From an uncultured Ruminococcus sp. (GTDB lineage: Bacteria > Bacillota > Clostridia > Oscillospirales > Ruminococcaceae), in assembly GCA_910584195.1 (NCBI GenBank), contig CAJTYV010000090.1, positions 1-5,519 of the forward strand: 5,519 bases of DNA, read 5' to 3'. The translations under genes were made by a program, and so were the position numbers. Position 1 is the stretch's first letter; each line of letters opens with the position of its first letter. This document shows, piece by piece, positions 5,175 through 5,519 of this stretch. A model generated the notes under the pieces. It worked only from the letters and a program-made list of their open reading frames with translations, had not been told where the DNA came from and did no database searches.

Positions 5175-5519
5175 CTATTCTCCTATATTTTGTTTGCGGT
5201 ATTCTGCAGGTGTTATCTTCAATATATCCCGAAAAGCTGTTGAAAACTTGCTCTGGTTCTCATATCCCACCTGATTTGCGATTTCCGCTATTGTACTTTT
5301 CGTCTGCCGAAGAAGCACAGCCGCCTGTTTCATGCGGTATTCTTTCATGTAAGTTCCGATAGGCTGTCCATAAATCCCTTTAAATGTGGCTTTTAAAGTA
5401 GCTGTATTGATAAGGTATTCTTTGGAAAGTTCCTCTATCGTAGAACGCTCCTGCAAGTTGGAAATTAACTGAACGTCCATTAAGCCCCCAGCAGAGCTGG
5501 GGAGAATAGAGTGAGCAGT
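5175..5519 (-). CDS. AraC-family transcriptional regulator, C-terminal part (runs off window edge)
   Basis: The frame is open from the window edge to TAG at 5175-5177 (114 codons visible). From the ATG at 5478-5480 onward, 101 residues cover the AraC/XylS DNA-binding domain. The first HTH is about residues 14-40 (TIEELSKEYLINTATLKATF then KGIYG), the linker includes YMKEYRMKQAAVLLRQT, and the second HTH is about 62-85 (STIAEIANQVGYENQSKFST then AFRDILKITPAEYR), which carries the family signature. Complete members have about 200 further N-terminal residues for ligand sensing. The 13 codons before the ATG read TAHSILPSSAGGL, span a GC-rich hairpin and do not look like the usual linker, so the N-terminus may be missing or rearranged. 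The GGGGG run before the ATG is a poor ribosome binding site. The target genes are not evident. Confidence 0.82.
   Translation of the reverse strand, partial: TAHSILPSSAGGLMDVQLISNLQERSTIEELSKEYLINTATLKATFKGIYGQPIGTYMKEYRMKQAAVLLRQTKSTIAEIANQVGYENQSKFSTAFRDILKITPAEYRKQNIGE
5486..5502. repeat. 7-bp GC-rich inverted repeat with 3-nt loop
   Basis: CCCCAGC (5486-5492) and GCTGGGG (5496-5502) are exact reverse complements around AGA. It lies just before the first ATG of the AraC-domain frame. Neither strand has a T tract after it, so it is not an obvious terminator. It may mark a breakpoint between the AraC domain and unrelated upstream DNA, or may simply be coding sequence. Confidence 0.5.

Noticed and set aside
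1..5519. CRISPR array, tRNA/rRNA genes, toxin-antitoxin pair or intact insertion sequence
   Set aside because: No regularly spaced repeats, no tRNA- or rRNA-like sequence, no transposase or integrase motifs and no terminal inverted repeats around a gene were seen.

Overview
The window looks like chromosomal accessory DNA from a low-GC Firmicute, most likely an anaerobic gut Clostridium-type bacterium (Lachnospiraceae or Ruminococcaceae-like). The reasons are strong AGGAGG-type ribosome binding sites, AT-rich codon use in the main operon, a zf-HC2 anti-sigma factor of clostridial type, and remnants of LytTR, AraC and small HTH genes like those on clostridial mobile elements. This placement is inferred from style and gene content, not from a marker gene. 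Every recognisable gene is on the minus strand, so transcription runs from high to low coordinates.

Positions 4058 down to 176 hold one compact six-gene operon. In transcription order it has an ECF sigma factor (GTG start, excellent RBS), a membrane-bound zinc-finger anti-sigma factor that overlaps it by 8 nt, a short four-helix FtsX-type permease, a long MacB-like FtsX permease with a large extracytoplasmic domain, an ABC ATPase whose ATG overlaps the previous stop as ATGA, and a 51-residue two-helix membrane protein starting 1 nt after the ATPase stop. Gaps and overlaps are all between -14 and +2 nt, so the set is very probably co-transcribed and partly translationally coupled. The simplest model is that the anti-sigma factor senses something at the membrane and releases the sigma factor. 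The sigma factor then transcribes its own operon and so raises the level of an asymmetric FtsX-family ABC transporter, plausibly for export of, or defence against, a membrane-active compound. Upstream of the sigma gene is a long A/T palindrome overlapping an ECF-like promoter candidate, consistent with autoregulation.

Positions 4092 to about 4890 are a gene graveyard, visibly richer in G+C than the operon. It contains a fragment of a small HTH DNA-binding protein, an unidentified two-helix membrane fragment, and a LytTR-family response regulator that lacks the start of its receiver domain, has a frameshift with an apparent internal deletion, and is cut off before the end of its LytTR domain. 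Positions 4889 to 5174 hold no convincing gene, only a good terminator for the next gene upstream.

Positions 5175 to 5519 hold the C-terminal DNA-binding part of an AraC-family regulator that runs off the window edge. Positions 1 to 175, downstream of the operon, hold only a possible 20-residue C-terminal tail of a lost gene and short repeats. The operon therefore looks like an intact cassette flanked on both sides by decayed DNA, as expected in a recombination-prone or mobile region.
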